Assembly (NCBI RefSeq): GCF_047663525.1
Contig: NC_092591.1
Span: 53,545,501 to 53,609,500, forward strand
DNA from: Anas platyrhynchos
Lineage: Eukaryota > Chordata > Aves > Anseriformes > Anatidae
Length of the DNA: 64,000 nucleotides
Reading direction: 5' to 3'
In this document: one piece after another, positions 42,203 through 55,300 of the stretch
Numbering within the stretch: position 1 is the first letter of the stretch
Layout: every line of letters begins with the position of its first letter
Made by a program: the position numbers and the translations under genes
Notes under the pieces: generated by a model
Database searches by the model: none
What the model saw: the letters and a program-made list of their open reading frames with translations, nothing else
What the model was told of the DNA's origin: nothing

Positions 42203-45200
42203 ATGTTGATTTAGAAAGGTAAAAAGTTGTTTCTGTGGAACTTGAGAAGTGCCACACTGGACTAGTAGAGTGCAGTCTAGATTTGTGTTTTGGTTCTCAT
42301 AATGTGTAGTACTGCGTGCATTAGACAAACAGGTCTAAAATCTTACAAATGATTGATTAGTCTGTGTTTACAGGTGAGATTACTTAGTTGTTCCTTACTA
42401 ATGTTAGCTAGAAGGTGGTAGGTTTGTATATCCAGTATTTTGATGCATATAACCTATTGGTTATCTTTTTTGTTTTGTTTTGTGGTTTTTTTTTGTTTTT
42501 TTTTTTTTTAAGTGGGAATTATATATATATGTGCACTAGATAGAAGTGGAAAAATATATCCCTGTAAACAAGCAGTGGTGCTCAAACCCCATCAATATTT
42601 TTCCAGGATTACAAAACTCACTGCTCCTAAATATTTTATCTATGAACTGAGTAAGAAGTCTTCTTTCTTCCATGTTTCTGACTTGCCTTTGCAAGTCTCT
42701 CCTGCTTAGTGAAATGAGTGGCAGGAATTTTGTTTCAAGCCAATGTTGCATTGCAGTAAGAAGGCAGGAAGAACAGAAAGATTTCCAAAGAATAATATGT
42801 ATTTAAGGAGTCCTGTAGCCAATTTAAAAGGCAATGTGTATGTGTGTGTTTTTTTGTCTTTTTATAAACTCCACCGTTTGGACTTCATTAGTAAAACAAA
42901 TACGGTCAGGTGTTAATGCAGTGCTTTACATTCTTTTCCAGAAAGATAACCTCATTCTCACTTTTTAGAAAATAGGTTTTGTGTAATTCATTTTGAATAA
43001 TCTGTCTTTGCACTCTTATTTGATAGTAAGCTTAGGTGCCATTTTATATTTTCTCTTTCTAGGAGTGCTTACATAGAGAAAACGGGCTTTCTATAAGCTA
43101 AAGGAATAGGTGACTTGCTGCTTCATCTTCTGGCAGAGCTGTGAGTCATGCAGGTTGTTCAGTCAGACAGAAGTTCAGAATTTGTTTTGATCTTTCATAG
43201 AATTAATTGGAGTAGAAGCTAAAGGTAAACAGGATTTCATTCACAAGCCAGAGGAGTAGATTAAGAACATCTTGATTTACCTCAAATAGTGTGGTCCCCA
43301 GAAATATTTTGAAGAAACATACAAACAAACTCTTACATTACAAGCTATTTTTATAATGGATTTTACTTAAATTGTGCTAGCTCTAGAGAGTATAGACGAT
43401 TTAAATGCTCTCTGCTATATGCATGAGAGCAAGCACCGTGAAACTGGTATTTCAGAGGTAAAAGCAGTTGTCTTCCCCTCCTATCATTTTCTCTATCTAG
43501 GAATTTCTATGAAAATCACCTATACATGAAAATGGCTTTCAGTTAAATTAACCTGAGTTGTTAGCAACCAGAAAATTTATTTATTTTGACGGTAAATTTA
43601 ACATTCTCAATGTATCAGATTTGTGTACCTACAATGAGTAACTGTCATAGAGATTGTCAGAGAAAGCAACTCCATCTTTGGCTAGTAGGTGGGGGGCTTT
43701 TTGTACCTATTGAGATATGGGAAGACATTTTGGGTTCCACATACACTGAAAACATTCTGTTGACGTGCTTACACGATCAACAAAGAAACAATAAAATACT
43801 GACAGGTAGTTACTGTATTTTGATGTGTGTAACCTAGGGGTTATCTGCTGAAAAAACAAAACTGCAATTCAGCAGCACTGTAGGGATCTGGATATGCACA
43901 GATAATACAAGGGGAAGTTTATTCTAGGACCTGTCTCCTTCAAAGCTTCACAGTGTCTGATTTCCCCATAGCCTGCATCCTTTCCCATAGTTTGCTCTCA
44001 CCATCCCAGTAGTCCCTCAGCTTCAGAGCTGTATATATTGTCTGAGGTTCAGATTGTATAAAATAAAAGATGGTCTTATATTTAGCTTTCAGTTAATTGC
44101 TTGTTGCAATGAATGAGGCTTTCTTAGTGAAAGAAAATACTGCACTTGGTTTTTGGGTTTTATTTTCAAGTTTTGTGCCCGAAGATGGGATGTAATTCTT
44201 CAAGCATAAAAATAAAAGCAAAACTTTCAACATTTATGCCTTACAATCTGAGGAGTTCATATGGTGATATATTCTGCAGCATAGCCTAGGGCTTCAGAAA
44301 TATATATATATATAATTTTTTAAGTGAGATTTAATCTGTAATATGCAGAAGTTTTTAATGTTCATATTGTCAGGTTAGCACCACGTTTAAATTTGTAGCT
44401 ACAGTACATAGAGCTTGGAATGTCAGACATTGTTTCTATTATCCTTTGAATAGAAACAGTCAAAGAATGGGCCTGGAAGCCAGCAGGAATTTGACATCTG
44501 AGCAAAAAATAAGTGTGTTTAGCTGTCTAATTTTTCTTTCTTTGTGAGCAATGGCTAGGATGGCTTTTGTGTTTTTATAATTCCAAAGAAATAACCTCTT
44601 TGCTTTATTCTTCCAACTTCTATGCAGTAGTGAAATACCATCTTTTTCCACTCTTTCTGATATTTTTATAAGAAAAGTCCGGAAGTGTTTTACTCTCATC
44701 AACTTGATTCCTTCAGCCAAGTAATGTTAAAACAAAACCATTCTCTGTACTAATGTTTTGTCACTGAAACTGCCGTCATTACTGTGGAATGATGGCACCG
44801 TGAAGCATGGAGTCGTGGCTAACGTACATTCAGCTATTTATCCACCATTCTAGTATTATTTTTTTTCCTTCCCTCAAATTGTACATAACAGCACGTGAAA
44901 TATTTTTGGCAGTTTTTCATTACATGAAGTGAGCATATCAGAGGAGAAAAGAGTAAGTATAATGAGAATTAGAAATTAATATGTGGCAGGATAATTGTAC
45001 AAAACTAATGTTTTAATGAGCAAAGCCAGAAAACTGAATTTGACATGGAGTGTAACAGTGTGACAGTGAAGGATGTGGGAATTTTTCTGCCTGTATCTTG
45101 TTGCATTTTTGTTTTAACGGAACAAACAAATATGCTTTCTATTCTGGTGAGCAGAGAGATGTGGGGGTAAAAGCAAATCAGAATGATGTAGTGATTTAAG

Positions 45201-47246
45201 CTAATCAATCCAGAAACGTTTTTGAAACCCATTTTCTAGAGTATCTCATACCAGCATCATTTTTCATCAAACCTACAATGACTATGGCTGCTGCAGTGTT
45301 TTACTGGCTGCTTAAAACTAAGGATGAGAGGTGTTCTGTTTCTGTCTTTGGTAAGACCAGAATTCACGGTGCTGACCTCTAGAATCATGGAGAAACAATG
45401 AGAAAACCCCTAGAAACAATGGAGAGAACCCCAGTATATTATCTGCTGCTTTGTAACCATATAAATCTGAAGTGTTTCTCTTTGTAGGTGCATTTTAGAA
45501 AAATCCATAAAGTAGGCCATGGGCTGAATTCAATGTTTGAATATGATGCATTTTATTCAGAATGGCATTTTTCAAGTAGGACAAGCCCGTGAGATGTGTC
45601 TGAAGGTAGATACTAACAATTTACTGCAAGCTAGTAAATTGACCTGTGTTCCACAGTGCCGACTTGCGTGCTTATGCCAGTGGTGCTTAGCAGGTAGCTT
45701 ACACCTTCTCGTTTAGGGATAAGCCTCCTTGCATTTACCACATAGTAAGAGCATGCATGAAGTAGTTAGTGCCAAAATCTGATGTGTGATAAATTCAAGC
45801 CCTCTCTTATTTCGCAGTAATGTACGTCTCTCTATTACAAGGCCCAGCTCGCTGTAGGCAGAAGATGTGAAATGTTCTTTTTTTTTTTTTCAGAGGTTGG
45901 AAAGGGTTATTTATCTAAAAAATAATAGACATGCTCTATTTGTGCAAGCATAAAGAAAGCTGGTATACTGGCCAGTCTAAATAACTGCAGGTACGTGTTG
46001 CAGTCATTGATAGACAAGAAAAGCGATCACGGTTGACCCAGTGTGCGTTCCTTAATGATGCTCTAAGAGTTTATTATGGGGTTGTATTGGCTGTATGCAT
46101 AAGGCTTATCTGGATTCATGTTGGACTTGAGCTAATCACACCACTTGGAGTGCTTGGACACACCCAGCTGGCTCTGTAGCACACTCTGCAATCAAATATT
46201 TCTGCATCTCACAATGTGGTATTAACAAGATTATCTCCCCGTTAGTTTGAGTACTGGAGGCTTAACAATAGGCCTGTATTATGCGTGTAATTATTACACC
46301 TCGCGGTTCCTCGATGAACATGTTATTCCTGTTTTAGTGATGAAGGAGCTAAGGTGTTACAATCAGTGTTTCCAAAGTTTATACAACAGTTTTCAACAAA
46401 TCTCTGCCAGGAACAGTATAAAAACAGGAATGGTATTACCACTAGACCTGTATTTTTCCCTTTCTTCATTGTCTGTGTGTCTCTGGATTTACAGAACCAT
46501 GATGGGCAAAGTGTTGTTTCCAAAACAAAGGATGTTCTGCTCCTCTAAAGAGGAGCTGTTGAAGCTCCTGTGGGAGTTGGAGATTTTTTGAGATAACAGA
46601 CCTTAGCTTTGATTATTTTTTTTTGGCAGGTTCAGAGAAACAGTTGGCATTTGCCTAGAATTTAAGAGAGTGTCAAAAATGGCACAAGATGGAAAGAGTG
46701 AGATCATTAATCAGACATTGAAAATGTTTGTGGGGAAAGAACCTTTTGACTACACACAATGAATTGTCCACCTTAATGCTGCTGAGATGGGAACTGCCTG
46801 AATCTCGAGGCCTTGGGCTGCCATTTTGGGAGGCAAGGAGTTAGTTGGGGATGGAAAGACTGGAGTTTGTATTCTTTCTGCTCTGTTACCCATTGCTATC
46901 TTCATGGATCTGACACTCTGTTTATCTGACAGTGCACTCAGTACTGCTTCGCCAGGGAAAATTGCACAAAACAAGCCCAGTGCATCAGCATTTTCATTGT
47001 GTATTGAGCTGAGCCTCCCTTCACATGGTCACATCCCCTTTTTAATCTGGGATTCCATGTCCCTTTCCCAGTCCAGCCTGTTTCTGTGGTGTCTATTGCT
47101 GGTCTCCCCGAGCTTCTGTTTCTGTGGTTTGAGTGTTTTTTTGTGTGGCTGAGTGTTAAGACCTGCAGGACTTTTGGAAGTGCGTTGTTTAGGGGTTAGG
47201 CAATACACCGAGTTAGTGCTAGTAGTTTGGGACAGACTGAGGTGTG

Positions 47247-47317
47247 ATGGCTGCGTTCAAGTTGGATTTCCTCCCGGAGATGATGGTGGACCATTGCTCC
47301 TTGAATGCTAGCCCTGT
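47247..47317 (+). CDS. CELF1: CELF1 alternative first coding exon (long N-terminus)
   Basis: An ATG at 47247 opens MAAFKLDFLPEMM then VDHCSLNASPV, ending at the donor GTAAGT (47318) in phase 2. The spliced codon GT+C gives Val, and the next exon's leader CTCAAAGAAA reads SKK straight into MNGTLDH. This is the human CELF1 long isoform N-terminus (SLNSSPVSKKMNG), with one Ser to Ala change. The exon adds 27 residues ahead of the usual Met. Its 5' edge is unknown: it may have its own promoter or use an acceptor such as CCTGCAG ending at 47168. Strong call, because phase and sequence both agree. Confidence 0.92.
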
Positions 47318-48592
47318 GTAAGTAGTCTACTTTCATGTCTAATTTTATAACTGAAGTGGGAGTTGGAGTTGCCGTCTCTGAAGTCAGTGCTGTCTCATGA
47401 ATTCCCCTTGCCGCGGGGGGGAAGAGGGATAGGGGAGTCTGCAATTTGTTTTCTTGAGGAAACCGTAGCAGGCTTTGGGAGTTGATTCTGGATTCTGCGC
47501 AGAGGAAAAAGTTGGTTAATTTTGGGGCTGGGGGGTAAGGAGGAATAAAGCTATTTGATTGTACTGTTTACGTGTATGCTGTATGCTACGGGTGCTGATG
47601 TTCTAAAATCAGTTATTGAAATGAATTGTTGGGAGAACAATTCCAGTGCTTTCCTGTTAATGATTCCAGACTAAACCTTCTAATTAGGAATGAAGGATTC
47701 CTTGAAATCCTGTTGAGGTCATGTTAAAAATTGCTCACTTAACAGAGGACTGGCAGTGCTCCTGAAACTGTCCACGGGAGAGAAAGCAGGGCTGAAAATT
47801 ATTACTGGAAAAGGTTAAGTGACTTCCAGTCGTTCTCATTTAGAACGAAAAAAACATGCAGTTTACCTCTTTGTAAAAGGTATTCTTTATGTTGGATATT
47901 TGAAGAGATGCTGACTCTTTTGGAGTGGAAAGGTTGAGTAGTGAAAGGATTTATGAGGATAATTCTCTTTCCTTCTAGTAAGAAGCTGTGTGGTTTCTGA
48001 GGTCAGTTCATACAGTTAAAAAACTTTGGCATCAATTCTTTATCGTACTCTGTACATCAGCGTATTGAGAGGGGAGAAAAAATAACTAAACGTTACCTGG
48101 TTTTGGAAAATTTTCTACAAAAATTATATTGAGGGAATAATGTGCCTATAGTAAACAGTGTTCCTGTCATTGCCTGTAATGTAATAAGCTATTGAAAAAA
48201 AATCTTTAAAAAAGAAAAAAAAAAACAAAAAACAAAAAACAAAGATGAAGAGAGCTGACTACTCGGGAAGAAGGCCACTGTATCCTTCAACAATGAGCTT
48301 GGGGAGCAGGCTGGGGGGAATCATTGCATGGTTACTGTTCTGGTCCCCGTGTTCTTTCTAGATTATGTAGGGGTTGGCCAGCAATTTTAGCATACTAATC
48401 ACTACAGCTGCAATAGGATGTCATTACAGCCTTCCACAAAGATAGGTCCTGTGGTATACCAGCCTGTGACTGCCAAAAACAAGACCTCACATTGTATTCA
48501 GCAAACAGTGAGGAGTCAATACAGAAAGCAGCGTATGGCTTTCAGGTAGCTGGGTGAAGTATAACAGTTTTATTGACAGGCTTTAAACAGTT

Positions 48593-48638
48593 CATACAGC
48601 TCCATGTAGTGCCTCACATACAGCTCCATGTAGTGCCT
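48593..48638. repeat. 22-nt unit repeated at 24-nt period
   Basis: CATACAGCTCCATGTAGTGC plus two more bases occurs at 48593-48614 and again at 48617-48638. It is a small recent tandem duplication in the CELF1 intron before the main coding exon. Confidence 0.9.
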
Positions 48639-49386
48639 TGAAACCTTTTGAAGAACCCCATAATCAAAGCTTGTGTGTTGTTGTAATCTAAGTAATGATT
48701 CTCTTTCTGTGTTAGCACCCTACTGTTGTTACTCAGTTTGATTTAGTCTGAGACTAAGATTATCCAGGCCCAACCTGTTCATCTGCAACCTGAACCTGTT
48801 TTTTTTCCAGATATTGTTGAAAGCTGCCTAGTTTCACAAAGCACTGTATCATTGTAAATCTTTAACAAGACTTCTCATTGATTCAATTGTACCTATTTTT
48901 CTGTTTTAAGATGTTTTTTCACCCCAGGATATAATTCCACATAGTCATCCTTAAACATACAAAAAAGTTACCCTCATTTATGCTAGTTATTAGTTTAGGT
49001 TCCTTCCACTTCCAGTTTTTCCTGTAAAATTTTACAGGATTGAACTAGTTACATTTTTCAGTCATCTCATCAAACATTTCCTGAATCCCAGATGTCTACC
49101 TTGTAAGAGCATGCGTTAGGAGAAGTTTTAAACAACTGTGCAGAGTAATTGGTTTCCAAGTAAATGACTTGCCAGTGAATGTAAATAATATTAATGAATA
49201 TTCTCTTGCCATGCAGGATTGCAGATGTGCAGGAGTCTCTTTGTTTTAATCGTACATGTTTATATACTTGTTGAAATATATTTTTAATCTCACTATAAGC
49301 ATGCTGCTTCTAGCTGCAGTGGCATGTAGAATCTGTAGTGAGTAATATAACAGAAATTCCTTGTTATTTTTCATAGCTCAAAGAAA

Positions 49387-52300
49387 ATGAATGGCACACT
49401 GGATCACCCAGACCAACCTGATCTAGATGCTATCAAGATGTTTGTGGGTCAGGTCCCACGGAGCTGGTGTGAGAAAGATCTAAGAGAACTTTTTGAACAG
49501 TATGGTGCTGTCTATGAAATCAATGTCTTGCGGGACAGGAGCCAAAACCCCCCTCAAAGCAAAGGTGAGAACTGTCTTTCTCATGTTAGACTTGGGGTCT
49601 CAGCTGCTTTTACACAGTTCTAATCTTACCTGTTTGCTGTTTGGATTATAAATACAGAGCAGAACACCTAATAAATATTGTGTTGGCTGTAGAGCATTGC
49701 TATGATGTTATGATATGACCACAATCTTGCTGGAAGTGTCACAGTTTCAGATAAAATACAAAATCAAAAGTTTTATTTTTTTGTATATATCAAATGTTTA
49801 GTACCTCAAATCCTAACTAAATGCTGTAACCTGGGTTTGCAGTTCAGTAATATGCAATAATGTATTTCCTGTAAAACCAGATCTAAGATCTGGATACTAC
49901 CAAATAATTGAGTTTAACAGTGGAAGTAGCCAAGATTTGTTTGCCAGATACATTTAAGTGTTTGTTTTAATGATATGTTATGGTATTGAATATATCCTGT
50001 TGATGGTATCCTGTTTTATTACACACATGAATCTTTTTCAAGTTAAAATCAGTAACACCTACCTATTTCAATGCCTAACTTCTATTTGTCATGTATTTTG
50101 CATTGGAAAGGTGGAAGTGGGGGATTTCTAATTTCTGTACAACACATCAGGATTCCTAGTGTTCTTACTTAGCTAGCATTTTGTTTCGATTGCAGGGTGC
50201 TGTTTTGTTACGTTTTATACCCGTAAAGCTGCACTAGAAGCACAGAATGCTCTTCACAACATGAAGATTCTCCCAGGGGTAAGTGAAGAGGCATTCTTTC
50301 TTCTCAGCTCTATCTCGTCTTTCTTTTCTGCTCTGGCAGCACAGATGTAAAACATACATTATTTTGCCCTCAAGTCATGTTTAAGAGATCTCACAGTCTT
50401 GCTCTTCTTAATATATTTGTACAATAACAGATCTTAAAGGAAATTTGGAGTATTTTGAGGAATAATATGGTAGTGAAGTGTGTGGGCATGGTTTCTATAA
50501 AAGTACTTTCTCAGGAGGAATGATGGTGTATCATTTGGAAAGCTTTTCTTTCTTCCAGAAATTTATGTATTGTTACTTATACCTTTCTGTAGAGACAATT
50601 CAGGCTACCGTCTCTTTCTTCCACTATTATTCTGGGAATATATTTCATGTAGCATGAAGCAAACACATCTGGGATTAAATAGTATTTTTGAATTTCAGAT
50701 GCACCATCCTATCCAGATGAAACCAGCTGACAGTGAAAAGAATAATGGTAAGCTGTACTAAAGTCTGAGACTTGTGGCGCTATTCATGCTAATAGGGAAA
50801 TTTCAGCTTCTGTTGAACAGCTTCTGATCGAGTCATATTGAACTGGAGACCTAATTATACAAAAAAAAAAAAGGCATGTTTTCAGTACAGTAGGTATTGT
50901 AAGTGAGCTCTCTAAAATTTCATGACTAAGTATCTTCCACTGTTGCTGCTTCTGGGGAAAACCATGGTGTCAGTTGGGGAAACATCCAGTGAGTTCTTGT
51001 TTGTACTAAGGTGTTTGAAATCCAGAAATGCTTTTCAGGTGTTTGACTAATCTGAAAGCCTGTTGTGGTTAGGGTGGGAGTCCAAAACTTTACCTTGTAG
51101 TATACAAGGAAGAGTGAGAATTCAAAAACAGACCATCAGAGAAAATACTGTGAGCATACTTCTACACATTGGCTATTTCAGATTAAGATGTTAAACATCT
51201 AACATTGCTTAAATGATTTATCTGTGCATTTCAATGATGAGTTTATGTACACACTCAAATACGTATATATACACACACACACAGATGTGTGTGTTTCTTG
51301 GAAGAATAATGGAAAGTGGAAGGTGTATTTAATGAAATTTTAAGGTGACAGCTCTGAGGCTATAACATGAATTTTAGTACAGGGTGAAGGTGAGTATATA
51401 AATAGGAAAGCATCAGTTAAAGTATTTTAACTTGACATTAAAATAAATTATGGAACTCTTAAACTAAAATGGAGTACAAAAAGGATTTGAAGGCAGTTTT
51501 ATGCTCCAAGAGCTTGACAGTGAACTGGGTACAACATCAAGATTTACTAGTCAGTTAAAACTTGTCAGCTGGAAAGGTTTGGAGTTTTCCTTGTCAGCTC
51601 CAAGGAAGAGTCAGCAAAGAAATTGATTTCCCCTCACCATGGCACTAAATAGGAGAAGACTTTCTGTCCCAAAGCTTCAAATTGTGCTTCATGCCTTCGT
51701 CATGTTATATTGTGTTGGATGTTTATTTGCAAACTGTTTTAAATGTCCAAGTGGCATTCTGATTAATTTGCTTCATCACTTAAAAGTGAGTATTTTCGAG
51801 GTAATTTTAATCCTCAGATAAATAAAATGAGAGGTTTAAAGTTCTGATATTAGTAACCACCAACTGGCAAATTAAGAGAAATGTCTGTTTCTGCACCATT
51901 TATTTTAAAATAGTCCACACACTAGGGGTTTTTCTTCAACACTAATCTATCTGGTAGTGTCAGCATTTAGAGGAAAGATACAATAGCAGATGGATCAGTT
52001 TGGATGCGTCATTTTCTTGCCTTTGGTACAGATCAGAATGGATGACTGTGAAACAGAATTAAACAACAGGTGTTGCTTCTGCTGTTGAGACAGGAGCATG
52101 AGGAAATAGGCAGAAGTAAATTTACGTGATTGGCCCCCTATCACACCAATCTAATGAGCTAGAGAGAATCCTTTTGTGACTAACTTGCCTGTTTAGACAC
52201 TGGTGAGGTATGTTGGCCATCTAAAGATAGAATGGACAGATGAGAGGATGAAAATAGTCCAGTAAAATAGACACAACTCTTCTCTTGCTAACCAGGAACT

Positions 52301-55300
52301 AAATGTAGGAGATATGGGAAGTGCTGCTGAATCTGATGCATTTTTTGGTTTTTTGTTTTTTTGTTGTTGTGGTTTAACCGGCCAGCAGCTGAACACCACA
52401 CAGCTGTTTGCTTACCCTCCGCCCTCCCTCTCTGGGATAGGGGAGAGAAATGGGAAAGTGAAGCCTGTGAGTTGAGATAAAGACAGTTTATTAAGACAGG
52501 AATAATAATAATAATAACAATAATGATGATAACAGTACTACTAATAATAATGTGTACAAACAAGTGATGCACAATGCAATTGCTCATCACCCGCTGACCG
52601 ATGCCCAACCTAACCCCGAGCAGCTGCCCCCCCCCACCCCAGCTAGCCACCCCTATATAATGTTCAGCATAACCCTAGATGGGATGGAATACCCCTTTGG
52701 CCACTTTGGGTCAGCTGTCCTGGGTCTGTCCCCTCCCAGCTCCTGCTGCTCCCCCAGCCTGCCTGCTGGCAGGACAGAGTGAGAAGCTGAGACGTCCTTG
52801 GCTTGGTGTAAGCACTGTTCTGCAGCAATTAAAACATCAGCGTGTTATCAGCACTCTTCTCATCCTAATCCAAAACACAGCACCCTACCAGCTACTAGAA
52901 GGAAAATTAACTATATCCTAACTGAAGCCAGGAGGGTTTTTTAACATTCTTGTAGCTCACGGGCTTGCAAGGGAGAAACAGACAGTAAAATATAAACATA
53001 AAAAGATTATAAAACAGGCATCCTTCAGGTTCATTGAGGTGTCACATATACATCTTCCTAAAACAAAGAGATTGCATTATTAAGAGTTGTTTTTTAACAA
53101 GCATCTACCCCAAAATAGAAGGAAAGTAATTCTATGGCTGATGGAGAATGTTTGACAAAATAAGATGTAGTAAGTATGTTTTTGTTGGTAATACTCTCAT
53201 CCTTTAATTTCTTAGCAGTAGAAGATAGGAAGTTGTTTATTGGAATGATATCCAAGAAGTGCAATGAAAACGATATCCGAGTGATGTTCTCCCCCTTTGG
53301 GCAGATTGAAGAATGCAGGATATTACGGGGCCCCGATGGCCTGAGCCGAGGTAAGCAGGAATTTTTCTGACAGTTCAAGATTCTCCAAAAGGTGATGCTA
53401 CCTTTTGTAGCTCAAGGTGGCATTTCAGCTATTTCAGTGATTTTTTTTTTTTAAAGGTATATTCATTGCTTTATTCATCCCGGTAATTGCTGATAAAGTG
53501 AGTGACTTGTTTCCTTCTGCATTCTTTCCCCAGGTTGTGCATTTGTGACTTTTACAACAAGAGCCATGGCACAAACAGCAATCAAAGCAATGCACCAAGC
53601 ACAAACCATGGAGGTAAAGCAAGTTAGCGAATATCAGGAGAAAATAGTTACTGTGGAGTCTGGGGGGGACTAGAGAGCGGGGAGAGGACATTGTTTGCTC
53701 TCCTCCTAGAGCTCAAGATAGAAACCTCACCTGCAGAGAAAATACCAAAATATAAAATGGAATGAAAATCAAATGAGATTTTGAACCTTTAATAAAATGC
53801 ATTGTTTGATTATATATATGTATGGGGAGGGTGTCAGAAATGCTTCTAATGACTGGGTCTTAATGCAGTAGTTTCTGATAACTGGAGGATAGCAAGTGTG
53901 TAATTGTTTGAATTGCTATTTGCAGGGTTGCTCTTCTCCCATTGTGGTAAAATTTGCAGACACACAAAAGGACAAAGAGCAAAAACGAATTGCTCAGCAA
54001 CTCCAGCAACAAATGCAACAGATCAGTGCTGCCTCAGTATGGGGAAACCTGGCTGGTCTCAACACACTTGGACCCCAATACTTAGCAGTGAGTTTCTCAT
54101 CTGAGTTCTTTTCATCTCTTCAGGGATTGCAGTGTCTGATTGTTTTGTAATGCTCAATGTATTCATGTTTAGAAGGCTCCTGATAAATAGAAGTAGGGCT
54201 TGTAATCCCCATTTTGTGGATGAGGAGGCTGAATTACAGGAAATTGTTATGTGCTAACAGCTAGTCAGGATGCATTTAAGCGAGGATTTCTGCCCCAGTC
54301 TCCCTAGCGCTAAGTGCTGAAACATTTTTTTTGTCTTCTGCAGAATGGCAGAAGAATTCCTGTTTCATTGTTCTTTAGCCAGCATTCCTTTCACCCCCTT
54401 CCAGTGAGACATAGGCTAGTACTTGGTGATGAGCAAATAGAAAAGGTGAGCAGGTGGAAGCAGCTCACAGTGTACACTAAACAAAACAACAACAAAAATA
54501 AAAACACACCAGAAGATAGACAGAAACTACTCTTCTCTATCAAAAATGACTCAAGAAGGTAGTCTACAGTTTGTCACTGGTTTCATTTGGTTTTGCTGGG
54601 TCCCTAGAGGGTGAACTTTCATAAACTGGTGTGCTCTGGCTCATGTGGATTACCACATAGCTATGAGAACTGTTTTCATGCAATTTGGGGAATAGAAAAG
54701 GAAAACTTCATCTCATTCTTGGTATAGTGTACTACTGAAGTGGGGACATTCTTTCTTTTACTTCTGCTTTAAGTTTGGTAGATTGAAATATTTTTTTTTT
54801 AACAACATGTGGTTAAGGGAGAAAAGAGTAGTAGGAAACCTCTCTAAATAGCTTCCTAGCAGAGGCTTGGAATTTCTCATGGCTGCTGTGCTTAAGAAAT
54901 GTGGAGGAGATCACCTCTCACAGTGGCTCTTTGATTTTTGGTATGGCATTTGCCATTTGTCCTGTGCTGGTAATGTCAGCTGTAAAGTCCGGCTTGAGGT
55001 AAAATATCCTTATGGGTAGCAGTCCTGCCTGAGGTGCTTTGAATAGGTGTTCTGTCTCATTACTGATTCTGTTTTTGTCTTGGTGCATTAGATACAGACT
55101 TCACTTAGGCTAGTATACTGACTGTCCTGAGTGGGAAAAGCATTGTGGTGTTGCTTTGGCTGCAATGCGGTGCATGGGCAACATTGATTTTCACTCTGGT
55201 GGTGCTCTGGCTGTATTTTTGAAGAGGAATTCTTTTTACGCTTTGCTGTGATTTGGTGCATGGGCAGGGGGAATTCCCTTTGTGACGGCGCTCTGGCTGT

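Larger units (their letters stand above)
18990..47246 (+). other. CELF1: Long 5' intron region of CELF1 with no other gene recognised
   Basis: About 28 kb without a coding exon I can support. Open frames here are 60-110 codons with no family resemblance. It contains A-tracts (32017-32041, 39453-39474 and others), T-tracts, a CCGT/CTGT run (24636-24661), small tandem duplications and short AT repeats (44301-44313). A GC-richer block at about 24330-24700 might be an alternative first exon. I found no tRNA or other RNA gene and no gene on the other strand. Confidence 0.6.
50748..53215 (+). other. CELF1: CELF1 intron containing a solo LTR
   Basis: This intron joins the [16 protein letters not shown] exon to the RRM2 exon. 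Apart from the LTR at 52362-52935 and a short CA/TG run near 51271-51297, I recognise nothing in it. Confidence 0.7.

Noticed and set aside
52288-52782. Open frames inside the LTR, both strands
   Set aside because: They are LTR and microsatellite sequence, not genes; no retroviral internal region is present.
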